Shown: positions 41,653 to 53,380 of the stretch, in pieces | Numbering within the stretch: the first letter of the stretch is position 1 | Layout: each line of letters begins with the position of its first letter | Source of the DNA: Neoscytalidium dimidiatum | Taxonomy: Eukaryota > Ascomycota > Dothideomycetes > Botryosphaeriales > Botryosphaeriaceae | NCBI GenBank assembly: GCA_037367355.1 | Contig: CM074695.1 | Location: 3,906,001 to 3,970,000, forward strand | Length of the DNA stretch: 64,000 nucleotides | Reading direction: 5' to 3' | Position numbers and translations under genes: made by a program | Notes under the pieces: model-generated | Database searches by the model: none | The model's input: the letters and a program-made list of their open reading frames with translations, nothing else | What the model was told of the DNA's origin: nothing

Positions 41653-44600
41653 TCAGTCCGGTTCCTCTGCCGCCTCGTCAATCTTCGGGGGGATGCTGGC
41701 TCCGGCTGCTGCAGGCCCGAGGCCTTGAGATGCCGCGGCGTCTGTTTTGGGCACCTTAGCAGGGTTGGTGTCAGAGGTGCTGGATTTCTGCTCCGCTGCT
41801 CCCGTCGTATTGTCGTTGTTAACAGTCTGTGAGTGTGCGAGTGGAGATGCACTGGTCTTGCTGGCCTTGTCGCTGCCTGCTGAATGTACCGAGTGCTGCG
41901 ACGTCGTTCGCGGCGAGACGCGACCGTTCTATCCCGTGTTAGACGACTCATGTACAACGGAAGGATTCCAGCTTACCTGTTTGGCCCACCGCAGCCCGCA
42001 ACTATTGCAGAGATCCCTGTTGCCACTGGGTCCTCTCCGCCATTCTGGGGTTACTCTGGTGTGGCAATTGGCGCAGTCCTTTTGCAGTTGGCCCGCTCCC
42101 TTTCTCCTCTTTCTCTTCTTCTTCGCAGCAAGCAAGCTCTGTACTTCTTCAGCCAGGAGTCGGTTGCGTTTCTCCATTTGTCGCAGTTCGTATTGCCAAC
42201 TTGTGCTTCTTGTGGTCTTAAGTTCTTCAAACACGTTGTCTTCGGATGCTAGACTTGCATCTTGGTGGCCGAGTTTGAGTCCATTTTGACCGGCATAGGT
42301 CATAGCCGAACCATCGGTCGTGATGTATTGGCTGATGGGCAAGCCATGAGCCAGGCTGCCGGGCGTCTGCGTGGAGGCGCTGTTGGCGGTGTGCGCGGGA
42401 GTCGAGCTAGTTGTCGCAACGGAGCTTCCTGAATCCCGTTCGTGCTTAGGATATATGCTTGGTCGGCTGTTTGCATTGGCTGAACCGCGCGAAAACTTCA
42501 ATAATCTAGTTTGCGCAATCACAAAAGTTGGCTTCTGGCCTTCGACAGCGTCCCCGGGATAGATGGTTGTGAACGCCTGAAGAACCTGTCCTCGTTTGTT
42601 CATCATTTCGTGCTTGACGGAAGCCTTCTTCCCGGTGCGAGCCATCTCGAGAATCCGGTGGAACTCTTGTTTTGATTCCTGTCTCATGAGTGCTTGGATA
42701 CTTGTACCAACCAGGTCGTCCGGTTGCCGGTCAAGAAGAGATCTGACGTTTGATGAGACGAACAAAAACATTCCGGATGTCGACATCTTAGTCCAAAGCT
42801 CGTTGTCTCCAATACCACCATTCGACTCGATATCGCGTTTGCTCAGAGCGTACACTGGCCTTTCTCGACCCACTAAGATAATGCACTTGCGCCCCTTGCC
42901 TTGCTCGGTATGCAGGGATCCGTGGCCTTCGAACCACATGTAACCGCTATGCTTTCGTCTAATACGGAACACTACGTTGACTGCGGAGCCAGCCGAAGTG
43001 TCTTTAAGCTCTCGCGTGACCGGTACGATGTCGGACGGATGGCACACAGAAGACAGAGCGGTACCAACGAGCTCGGAGGCCTCGTATTCCAGAACCCGTG
43101 CGGCAGATGGCGAAAGATAGAGGAACAAGCCTTTGAGAGACAGGACATGGATAACATCATCGGTGTTTTCCAGCAAAGCCTTGTCCCACAACCGCTTCGA
43201 CGATTCGTTTTCACCATTGACCAGGGTATCGAGTAGCGCGGATACATCGTCGCGGGGAATAGTCTGGCCCATTTCCATTGCCTGAGTGCTCTCAGGCGTG
43301 TTGAAGACATATCTTGGCATGCCAACAGAGCGCTGATAATTGATGCTGTATGTGCCATCTGAAAACGGGTTAGCAGGGTGATGGGTCGGAATTCCCCACG
43401 TCAAGTGACAGAACGTACCGGGATTCTTATTCGTGACCGAGTTAGGTTGTTCGACAAGGTCGACCTGGAACCCAACGAAAAACTTGACCACCTCGCTGTC
43501 ATCCCACGTGATGGGGATCATGGTGAGCAGATTCATGAAAGGCTGGCCTCCTCTTCGATAATTGATTAAACTGATTTGGGCTTCTCTCCGGGCATTGATC
43601 ATGTTTTTAAGGTAGAGGACGGAATCGTCATCGACGTATTTTCTTTTAGTTCCGGCCTCAACCTTGCCGTCCGGCGACTGCAGGAATCGACAATTTCGCC
43701 CAAGGATCATGTGGCGCGTGTATCCGGTCAAACGTTCAAAGTTTTCCGAGCAATAGACGATCGGAAAATCGTCTTTGTCGGCATCACATACGACGAAGGC
43801 GCAAGAAAGATCGACCGATCCGATGTTGATCTCAGGTTTCGGTCTCGTTGCGACTCGCATGAGGACACCTAGCATGTCGAATCCTGTCGACGAATAAACA
43901 TTTTTGAACTGGGTTTCCATGTGCGGCCTGTTTTGCATGGTAGATGGGAAACCTCCTGCTTGGGTCGGTTAGTCAAACTGTCGCGTTTCATGGGTTAATT
44001 GTCGGTGTGTTACCTGGCGGGGTTGCCCAGGGTAGCTGTTGTCCCATGGGAGTGACGGTTGAAGGTATCGGCCGCTCCGGTCCGTAGGGCGTAGTGCCGT
44101 TGTGGCTAGGGCTGGGCTCCGGTAAAGATTGCGGCTGCGACATGTTGCCGTTCTGAGGCCGGCTTGAATGTGCGCTTTGAGGAGCACTGTGTTCCTGGCT
44201 GTCGCGACGGCGAAGGTCAGGCGTCACGCTCTGGGCGTCGGAGCCGACGTTCAGATCCATGCTGCCTGGACCTCCACTTCCTCCGGGGTCCGGCAGAGGA
44301 TGTATCGAGTCGGTGAAGTCTTGCGTGATGGGGGAGCCCATCATTGGCGATGCAAACTGCGGCTGGGAGAACATGTTCATCGGGGTGCTGTCGCCGGTAC
44401 TCATCATGGAGAGCGACGGGTCTGTCATGTCCATGTTCATGGGCATTCCGGAGGAGACGTACGGGCTGGTCATGCCCATGTCCATGCCAGTAGTGGGGGC
44501 CAGAGGCGAGGCGTAGGAGCCAGGCGCGGGCATGTTGGTGAAGGAAGCCTGGGAGTTGTGCAGTCGCGTGTCCAGGCTGAGGTCCCCGGCGGATGGACGT

Positions 44601-44950
44601 CGGCGGTGGTAGGCGCTGTTGCGGCGCGCATAGGCATCGCCCACGCTCATCATGCTCTCCATGTTGGGAGCGGCGGTGGCGGGATCGAACTGGAACTGGT
44701 CCAACTGGCCTGGAGCAGCACCGCTGAACTCCATCATGGACACGCGCCGCATGTCGGTCTCCAGCTCCGGCTGGCGGCCGGAGCTGTAGTGGATGGGGAC
44801 GCTTTGACGACGCATGGCCTTGGAGTTCTGGTTGACTATGTCGTCCAGTGACTGGCCACCCACCATGTTGGGACTCATCTCATCCTGGCTCATCACGCCC
44901 ATCATGTTGTCCCCGGAACCGGAGTGATCGATCGGGTAGTACCCGTTCAT
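41653..44950 (-). CDS. wc-1: White collar 1, blue-light photoreceptor and GATA transcription factor
   Basis: Four exons (44950-44014, 43955-43419, 43358-41977, 41928-41653) give 1043 residues. Introns are 58, 60 and 48 bases. The start MNGYYPIDHSG is the first ATG. The N-terminal 310 residues are Met/Ser/Pro-rich. The LOV domain carries the photoactive cysteine in GRNCRFLQS (about residue 400). Two further PAS domains follow (VIHVLSLKGLFLYLSPSAAR and MSTSGMFLFVSSNVRSLLD). A GATA finger of form C-x2-C-x18-C-x2-C reads CANCHTRVTPEW to CNSCGLRWAKQ. A short acidic tail comes after the last splice. WC-1 binds flavin and pairs with WC-2 as the White Collar Complex to drive light-induced genes and the clock gene frq. 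All key LOV and zinc residues are present. Confidence 0.95.
43359..43418 (-). other. wc-1: Frame-neutral 60-base intron in WC-1 just after the LOV core
   Basis: The donor is GTACGT, the branch-like sequence is TGCTAAC and the acceptor is TTTTCAG. Removed, it gives NSVTNKNPDGTYSINYQR, the form expected for WC-1. Retained, it would add twenty residues and no stop. Confidence 0.8.
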
Positions 44951-45348
44951 CGCGACGGAGGGCGTACAGATCGAAGAGCTGGGATGCGAAAGACCGAGGA
45001 TCAATGGAGATCACCCGCTACTCGTGTGGTCGGCGCGGGCTCCTCGGCGGCATGAAGGGTCGATGCGGCCCGGGCGGGCTCAGAGAAAGGTGGTCGGGAC
45101 TGGCAGGCGTCCGCAGGAGCGCATATGTCGTCGCGAGAGCGGTTTTCTGTGTCGGCGGGGCAGAGGGTTGCAGAGTTATCTCATCAGCGTGCAGCGCGGA
45201 GGTCGGGCAGACAGAGGGCGCTGGCGCACGGGATCGTTCCAGGCGCTAGTGCAGTCGTAGCCGAAGCGGTAAGGCGGGCGACGGGACCACCGCGAAGAGC
45301 ATCGAACAAGACCTGCGACAAACCTACCAACACCCCACCAGTACTGCA
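44951..45348. promoter_or_regulatory. 398-base divergent promoter between WC-1 and MRP4
   Basis: WC-1 (-) and the uS2m gene (+) start 398 bases apart and face away from each other. CGATCGATC-like palindromic sequence near 44926 lies just inside the WC-1 coding start. I could not assign any light-response element with confidence. Confidence 0.5.
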
Positions 45349-46691
45349 ATGGTTGTCCGGCGGCTAGCTGCGCGCCAGGGTAAGTGTGCGCACCCACTGC
45401 GCGTGTATCGGTGCCATTTCCGAATGCTCACCGCTGATTTTCGCCCCAGGCCGCAGCGCTCTCGCCCATTTCAACGCAGCAAACGCAGCAGCCGCGCCAG
45501 CACGGCACTGCCGCCGCTTCTTCGCTTCGGATGTCGACATCCTCGAACATAGCGCCGAGAATTCGCTGAAGGAGACACGCTCCATCGAAGCTGCGCTGAA
45601 TAGCTCCGCACCGCAGCCCGTGCCTTCGTTCAACCCGGACGCCGCCCGCCAGGCCGCCCTCACCGATCCTACTGTCGCTGAGAACTGGCGGGCTAGGAAG
45701 CACCTGGGTACGGCGAGCCCACCAGTTCATTGGAAGGATACATAACTAACAGCGGACAAATGCAGAACGTGTCATTGACCCTGTTGGCTCCACGCCGGAA
45801 CCATACTATAAGCCGCACACGCTGCTCACGCATCCGCCCCGACCGCAGGACGTCACGCTCGAATTGCTCCTCGCTTCGCAGGCACATCTCGGCCACTCGA
45901 CTTCGGTATGGAACCCGGCCAATGCACGCTACATTTTCGGCATTAGGGAAGGCATCCACATCATCTCGCTGGATCAGACGGCGGCGCATCTGCGACGTGC
46001 CGCGAAAGTGGTGACTGAGGTCTGCAGAAGAGGCGGTCTCGTCCTTTTTGTGGGAACAAGGAACGACCAGGAGAGGAGCGTTGTGAAGGCGGCTGAGCTG
46101 GCGAGGGGTTGCCACTTGTTCGAGCGTTGGATTCCAGGTAGCATTACCAACGGCCAGCAAATCCTCGGCAAGTGCGGGCTCAAGGTCGTGGATGAACTGG
46201 ACCGGGAGATGCCAGAGTTCAAGGACCAGTTGGCCAACAAGCCGGTGTTGAAGCCGGATCTTGTTGTGTGCCTGAACCCGCTCGAGAACTACGTGCTTCT
46301 GCATGAGTGCGGTCTTAACCATATTCCGACTATCGGCATCATCGACACGGACGCAGACCCCACCTGGGTCACTTACCCGATCCCTGCAAACGACGACAGG
46401 TGAGTTTCTATGGCGACGGTTCAAGGACTTCAGGACTGACTTACATGCCATAGCCTTCGATGCACCAACGTTATCGCTGGAGTGCTGGGAAGAGCAGGTG
46501 AGGAGGGTCAGAGGCTTCGGCTCGAGGCTGCCCGAAGGGGAATAGTGACATACAGGTCACGCGTCCAGCTCAAACAGCCCGAGGCAAACGCCCCGAATAA
46601 GAAGAAGGAAGCAGGCGGAGTTGAGAAGCCACTAATAAGACCAGGAGATCTATCATCTCCAAAGGGGCTGTCTGGACATGAGGCGATATAG
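45349..46691 (+). CDS. MRP4: Mitochondrial small-subunit ribosomal protein uS2m (MRP4)
   Basis: Four exons (45349-45379, 45450-45707, 45766-46399, 46454-46691) give 386 residues. The first exon codes only ten full residues (MVVRRLAARQ), the start of a basic mitochondrial targeting sequence that continues through ALAHFNAANAAAAPARHCRR. The uS2 fold follows: LLASQAHLGHSTSVWNP, REGIHIISLDQTAAHL, GLVLFVGTRNDQ, RWIPGSITNGQQIL, KPDLVVCLNPLENYVLL, and the signature HIPTIGIIDTDADPTWVTYP. The protein is a component of the 37S mitoribosome subunit. Start choice is supported by the targeting features and by splice phase. The tail after VTYRSRVQLKQP is short and basic. Confidence 0.93.
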
Positions 46692-47434
46692 GATGGGTCT
46701 CTGTATAAGAAATGTATGATAGCGAGCTGGGCATTAGCGGAACAAAAGGCCGTTGGACTGGGGGGCCCCGCCGGGGGGGTGGGGGGTGGAAATTATATAT
46801 TAGTGAAGACATTCGACTCGCTGCCTTAGCTCGCCTTAGCTTGATGCGTGGGTAAGCAAGATGAGCAGCATGATTTGTGGCGAAAAAAGGTTCGCCCTTC
46901 AGCCTGTCTGCCAAACATACTGTAATAGCAAAGAGGCGTGCGTGGGCAGTTGAAGCAGACGTCCGGATGCATATACCTCGGCGACATTGATAACGTTGAC
47001 ATCCAGACGAGACCTTCGCCTTCCTTGATCTAATGTGTGCCGTGCTCGGAATTAACGAAAGGAGAAGTTTTGAACAGAAAAGTACAGCATGGCAATTAAG
47101 CAATAGGCTCGGTGCAACAAATGCAAGTGTCATTACGGTTGGGCGGTTTAGCAATTGGAGCCTGCCGAGAGGAATTGAATCGCCGGCCAAATCAGTCATA
47201 TCCGAGCGGTAGCGGGCAGCCAAGCGAGTCAAAGCACGCCATCCCAAAACAACAAAACGCCGATCGCGGAAGTCTTGTAGCGCAGAGGAGCCCGCTCAAC
47301 CCTTGATCCTCCCGCCTGCATAAATCAGAAGCCCTTCACTGGACCACGAGGACGGACCCTGAGCGCCGCAATTCCCTTGCATCCAGGATTCAGGGACTGC
47401 TGTTGCTGCTTGCTGTCCAACCCCACCGATCGCA
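46692..47434. promoter_or_regulatory. Intergenic region between MRP4 and the mitochondrial carrier gene
   Basis: About 740 bases containing the MRP4 3' end and the carrier promoter. A G-rich patch lies at 46760-46788. I see no gene. Confidence 0.45.
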
Positions 47435-48801
47435 ATGGGCATCGAGAAAGAGCTCGAGGAGACCGGCGGCCTCGCCCGGACACTGAAGGACCTGTTTGCC
47501 GGTGCCGCAGGCGGTATCGCTCAGGTGCTGCTTGGTAAGACCCTCTCGACTTGCCTTGCGCTTGTTCAATTATGTGGCTCGGTTTTATGCGTACCTTGTT
47601 TCCTCAAGATTTTCTTCAAACATACTCACGAGCGCCCGTCGGTTTTGCTAATCGTATTAACTATTCACATCCTTCACAATGAGCAAATGCTTTTCGTACC
47701 ACCATTCTATCTCATTGCTAACCTAAACTGTTGACAGGTCAACCATTCGGTATGTGGGCTGGCAAAGCTCTGCCGCTGTTACCGGAGGTCTCGGACTGAC
47801 ATGACACGAAAGATATCGTCAAGGTCCGCCTCCAGACGTCGCAGGAGTATTCTGGCGCTCTGGATTGCGGCACCAAGATTTGGAAGAACGAGGGCCCTCT
47901 TGCCTTCTACAAGGGCACGTTAACGCCGCTCATCGGTATCGGCGCTTGCGTAAGTGATCCGGCAAAACAAGCTTCTTCCTTCCTTTCGATCAATCATCCT
48001 ATCCCACTACGTTGCTATTGTTGTCCCGCCGTGGAAAGCAGGAATCCACTCCGCTCACTTCAAACCGAAGGTCTCGATCCAATTCGGCGCCTTCCACTAC
48101 GCCCGCCGCGCCTTCGAAGCACAGAACCTCGGCAAGGGACCGTTCGCAAAGCCCGACCTCTCCTACGGCCAGTACTACGCCGCGGGCGCCTTCGCCGGCG
48201 TCGCCAACTCCGTCATCTCTGGTCCCATCGAGCACGTGCGTATCCGGCTGCAGACGCAACCGCACGGCGCCGGGCGCCTGTACTCTGGCCCGCTCGACTG
48301 CGTGCGCAAGCTCTCGGCGCACGAGGGCGTGCTCAAGGGACTCTACCGCGGTGAGGCCGTCACCATCTTGCGTGAGGCCCAGGCGTACGGTGTGTGGTTC
48401 CTGACCTTCGAGTACCTGATGAACCTGGACGCCAAGCGCAACGGCATCGACCGCAAGGACGTGCCCACCGCCAAGGTCGCCCTGTACGGCGGCCTGGCTG
48501 GCGAGGCCCTCTGGCTTGGCAGCTACCCGTTCGATGTCGTGAAGAGCAAGATGCAGAGCGATGGTTTCGGACCGAACCAGCGCTTCAACAGCATGAGGGA
48601 TTGCTTCGCGAAGACGTGGGCGCAGGAGGGTTTCGGCGGTTTCTGGAAAGGCATCGGTCCGACGCTGCTGAGGGCTATGCCTGTTAGCGCCGGCACTTTC
48701 GCCGTGTAAGTTCTCACTGTTCGCTTTCGTGGCCTGGCAGAGAAGCCCTATTGCTAATTGATACGTGTAGTGTCGAGTTAACGATGCGTCTGATCAGCTA
48801 G
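47435..48801 (+). CDS. YMC1: Mitochondrial carrier of the YMC1/YMC2 type
   Basis: Five exons (47435-47534, 47738-47749, 47813-47949, 48071-48705, 48771-48801) give 304 residues, the usual size for the family. Exon 2 is only 12 bases. All three carrier signatures are present: QPFDIVKVRLQ, GPIEHVRIRLQ and YPFDVVKSKMQ. YMC-type traits are LFAGAAGGIAQVLLGQPF, FYKGTLTPLIGIGACVSIQF, YRGEAVTILREAQAYG and the end VELTMRLIS. These are six-helix transporters of the inner mitochondrial membrane. Yeast Ymc1 and Ymc2 have been tied to glutamate, glycine and oleate metabolism, and the substrate here cannot be read from sequence. The next closest possibility is a carnitine or ornithine carrier. Confidence 0.9.
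47738..47749 (+). other. YMC1: 12-base micro-exon in the mitochondrial carrier gene
   Basis: Flanked by TTGACAG and GTATGT, the exon supplies GT-CAA-CCA-TTC-G. It joins CTT-G upstream and AT-ATC downstream to make LGQPFDIVK. It therefore codes the start of the first PxD carrier signature, which makes it essential. Confidence 0.85.
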
Positions 48802-51800
48802 GTGGAATGAAGTAAAATTTCCTTGCTGTTCAACACCCTTTTTGCTGTGATAGAGGAATACCCGGTTTCAGTGCATCAACTCACGTGCTTTCTACATTTA
48901 CTCATTTTTCCTGGCTCAATTCGAGAATGCGTATCCACTGACAGAGAAGAAATGCGTCTCTATCCACAAAGCTGTCCCCGCTCTCAAATAATCTGTGAAG
49001 CTCCCTCCAAAGGATTGAGAATAGCACGATTATTCTCATTCGATTTGCAGTCGATTGGACGGATTGTCGCCAATCTCAACAAACCCTCTGCTCTTATCAG
49101 CAGGTAAAAAGCTAATCCGGTGAATTGGAGGTCAGGACCTGTCTTTGGAGGACACTTTCCAGAGACGGACATTGTGCAGGAGACTCATCCATACAGCTGA
49201 CTTACTTATATCAAAGCTAAAGATACAGTGTCCAGTATTTGAACAACCATTCCAATGGAGGCGTTGATACTAAGATCACTAATTTTCTCAATTCTTATAT
49301 GTTTTCAAAAACGGCAACAACAAACTGTACAACGCCATTCTTCCGTAGATGCGTTTCAATGACAGAGGAATGCCAGCAGCGTCCCTCTTGCTTCCTCTGT
49401 ACCAACCAGAGATACACATCACCCACAACAATTCTCAGGCCAAGGCGGAGGCCATGCAGTAACAAGTGAGCGGCAACGCTTCTGTTGTGAGTTAATTGTA
49501 AGGTTCTGCCTTCGTGCTGATAAGAAGAGAGTAACACAGCAAGTAGGTGTGGTTAAGAGACGAACAAAGTTTGCGGAGTTATGTCTGGGCATCTCATACT
49601 TGTAAAAAGGGACATGCTTTGTCTGCCGAAACGAGGAACGAGTGGAACATATAAAGATTAGAGATCAACTGATTACTACCACTTCTCCGGATTAAGGATA
49701 TTCCACCATTCTCGCTTGATTCCTCCCTCTCCATTTTTTTTATGGCGCGGAGAATCTTTGCCGTACTTTAAGAGGGCCATGGTCAGCTCAGTAGCAGAAG
49801 AGGGGCGACGAGAGCAGAGAGAGCGTGGAGCGCAGTATAGTGAACAAGATATCAGGGTAAATAAAAGGTGAGGCTATAGGTGTGTTGGTAGAGGGCTAAG
49901 CATTTGGCTGAGTAAGAGCGGCTATGTATTGGCAGATAAAGGGAAGGTCATAGCAAGCCGCCCAGATAATGCCGTAACCTCGTCACAGTATTTCATTGAA
50001 GCTGAGGCAAGGTGCCATGAAAGCTTCAGTCCTACAAGCAATACCATATCTTCAGTAGCGAGAAGTGGGGCCTTTTCGGGGTTTAGTTTCAGTGGGCCGG
50101 CTTACTTTGCCCAATTCCATGGATAGACATTACTTGAGGACGACAACAATAGCTTTGTTTAAAAGACAGTCCTTGCATCATGGGATAAAGCTCCTTTGTC
50201 TAGATACCTCTACACTAAAGGAAGATACACTTGGCATTAACTCATCCTTCGCGCTGTCCGTATACTATGTACTCCCGGCAGACCACACTTAAGCGATGAG
50301 ATGCGTCCATATAGCATCAGACATAAAAGACTTACACCTCAAAACGAAAACTTCCGAGCTTAATTCCCTCTATCCTCGAATAGCAAAAACGATCCACTCA
50401 CGAATTCCTATCACTCACAACACGCAACGCACAACCAGCACGATGGGCTCCCGGACCGGCACCGAACCCGTCAACATAGACGGCAATCGCTGCTCCCTCT
50501 GCGGTAAGAACTATGGGGGATCCTCCGACTGCTGCAATTGTTATGACACAGCCTTCTCCCTGATTTTGGGTGGTGATTTCGTGCAATCGCGATGACGCTT
50601 CGTAGAAATATAGTGGCACGAGGAAGATGTGGAGGGTAAGACTGAGAGCCTGTTCGCTAGCTTCGATAGCCGGGATTTATATCAATGCTTCGTCAGGTTT
50701 CATAGTTTTGAGTATGAAACTTGCATTTATTCATTTATTTCAGTTTTTTCCTCAAGTAGCATCTGATTGTCTGTGGATGAATAATATTCTTATATTCCAC
50801 AGGTGAAAGATTGTTCACAATGCGGTATATTACGTGCTTCTGGTTTCTTCACGTGAGCTCGGCACACAGTGGTAACGGCCCACGTGATACCCATTGCCTC
50901 AGAAATACTAACTTACCATCTTGATGCGCATAATTCATCTTCTGCTTCACACTATCGGCACTTTAGAGGCACACGTTGTGAACTCAAAAGTGGCCAATCT
51001 TGGGAGTGGGGCTGCTGGGACAGCCGTACAAGGGACTCAGCACGGCAATTCAAATAAGAATGCCACTAAAGCGCTAACATGCAACGTAAGGACCCAGAAT
51101 CTCTTCGCTAGATTGCGCAAGAAGTTTGTGCGAAATGCTTCCACAAGCGACGCAGCGCTTTCCCGAAAATATCCCTGCGGGGTTTCCACAATCAAAGCAG
51201 CAAGGGGCCAATTTCGCTCGAATTACAGGTTCAACAGAGGTTCAGTTTAGCAAGATTCTTACTACTCGTATCCGCTACGGAGAAGCTTCGTCTACGGGAA
51301 GGCGGAGAATGCGGAAATCATTACCTGATAAGGCCAATTATAAGGTGGTGAGACCCGCGGGGGGTAATTGAGCTAATGTTGGCGTAACAACCATGAGCAA
51401 GAGAAATGACCAGAGAAGGCCGTTGAGAGCATCTTAGCAACAAGGGTCTAGATTTAGCGGGTTACTCCGTTGTCATGAAGTAGAGAATGATTTGATCCAT
51501 CGTCATTAATACGTATCTTGGTATATCGTTTCTCCTCTATGTCGCGAGACGCCGTTAGAAGCACTTTAGTTTGTTAATATACAGCTGCAACGTTTGGGGG
51601 AATTTTTAGAAAATGCTAAGCAACATGCTCCATTATCGTTTCAGAGTGAACCGTTCAACTCAACAGGCGGCGCCGAAAGAAAGGGATATAGAAAATGTGA
51701 CGGCCGCACACGTGCAGCGTGAGGCGAGTGAGCACGGCAGCTGAGTAAAGCACACAGCTCTGGTAGCAGTGGCAAGGAACGAAGAAGGTACAGGCTACTC

Positions 51801-53380
51801 GCATTATCAAACCCTGACAAATCGGCAGCTCCGCAGATCCCTACGCTTAGCCTCCGAACCTCGGAAACGTCGCCATCTACGGAAGCAGAAACATTCGCCG
51901 GTCTCGTTCCCCAAGGCCAAGTGAAACATCTGTTATACTGACTGCTTACGCGTCTTCTCGAAAACCGCACTCCCTGTCTATAACCGAGAAGTGGGTGCTC
52001 CAAGACGCAAGGAAGCTGCCAAGAGATAGGCAGAAGGAGTGAACTCGACCAAGATTCTGCGGGGAGGCAACTGAAAAAATTACTCGGATGTTCCGGCTAG
52101 ACCTACCACCGCAACCGATATTGCTGCGGGGTTCTTTAAGTTCAGGTAGGTGTACAGCTACACAAACATGAGAAGGCGGGGATACCAGTTACTAATCGGA
52201 GTGAAACCCTCCAATAACTTGCCCGCAAGAGTGGAAAGCCCGCGTACCTGGAGACTTCTTTGGTGGGAATTATTCACGGACTATGAACACTGCTCAAGAC
52301 CAAAAAAAAAAAAAAAAACAGGTAGTATGCCCTGCCGCGTCCCGTGCGGGTGGCAATCCTCACCTCGTCCCCCGCATTCGCGCTGCGGGTAGGAAAAGCC
52401 GTTGGTTCGGGGGATTAGGGTGCAGAATAGGTGTACCGAATGTTGGTTTCACAGCCACCGCCGCCACAACCCTTCCCGTCCAGTAGGTGATTGGCTCGTC
52501 ATCAATGAGTGATGAGGCATGAAAAGCCCCCTGGAGACCGATTATCGGGCAGGACAAGTAACATGTTTGACCATCTCGGAAACATTGTGTTCCGAACATT
52601 ATGCACGCAGCATACGTTGCAAGAGATAGAAGGGGCTATGATGGGGGACAGTGGTGTTGCAAGCCGCTGCGACTTTCACTTAGGAGATATGATGGTGCTA
52701 CAGCTTATTTCCTCGACGTGGGTCAGAACTAGCGTGACGGTATAGGCTTGGCAACACAGCCCTTTTTGCCACCTCCTCCCGCGGTAGCTTGGTTCCTATT
52801 ACAGGAATGTGGCACCGCGATTGGGGTTGTAGCGAAACTGTTAGCTCGCGGGGCATGGGAATCGCGGAGTTCGGCTCACTGCTGGGGGGCACGGAATTAG
52901 ATCTTTGTTGCAGAGAGGCCTCTGCCGAAGGTACGAGATGCTTTGCAGTAGTGGTCGGCGTGTCCGGTGCAGGGTGAATAGGCGACAGCTCCGGATGTGA
53001 CATTCTGTGCTTGTGGTGAAGATAAGAGGAAGGAGCCATTCGGAAGAAGTGGCGTTTTCTTTCGCAGCGGAATTGGAGGCAGTGATAGACATGTGCAAGT
53101 GAAAATGAGATAGGAATTACACGCACTCAGTACCAGCAGGCCCCGCTTCTGCATGGTGAACCACAGCTGATGGAGGGTGCTACTGCAGCTCGCGAATCTC
53201 GGCCTCTGAAGTTGAGATTGAGCAGCTGCAGGGTTTTGACGGTGCTTCTGTGCTCCGGGTGTGTTCCCATGCCGATTGCCACCGTACAACGTCAAAAGTG
53301 GCTCCGTTTCGCCGGAATTTTGTGGGTCTCGTTAAGGTGCTGACGTTCCGCTAGCAATCTGGCAGCCGCACAGGTACGAT
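48802..53380. other. Gene-poor AT-richer region
   Basis: About 4.6 kb with only short, overlapping open frames on both strands. One small cysteine-rich frame at 50443 is listed separately. An A-run lies at 52300-52318. No conserved protein segment, tRNA or transposon end was recognised by eye. Confidence 0.4.
50443..50595 (+). CDS. Possible small cysteine-rich peptide
   Basis: From ATG 50443 an open frame of 50 codons ends at 50595. It contains RCSLCGKNYGGSSDCCNCYD, five cysteines in 17 residues arranged as two close pairs plus one, which looks zinc-binding. There is no signal peptide. A GTAAGA inside the frame at about 50503 and an ACAG at about 50550 could define an intron that removes most of the cysteines, so the reading is ambiguous. 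It lies alone in a gene-poor region. I cannot assign a function and it may be chance. Confidence 0.2.
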   Translation: MGSRTGTEPVNIDGNRCSLCGKNYGGSSDCCNCYDTAFSLILGGDFVQSR

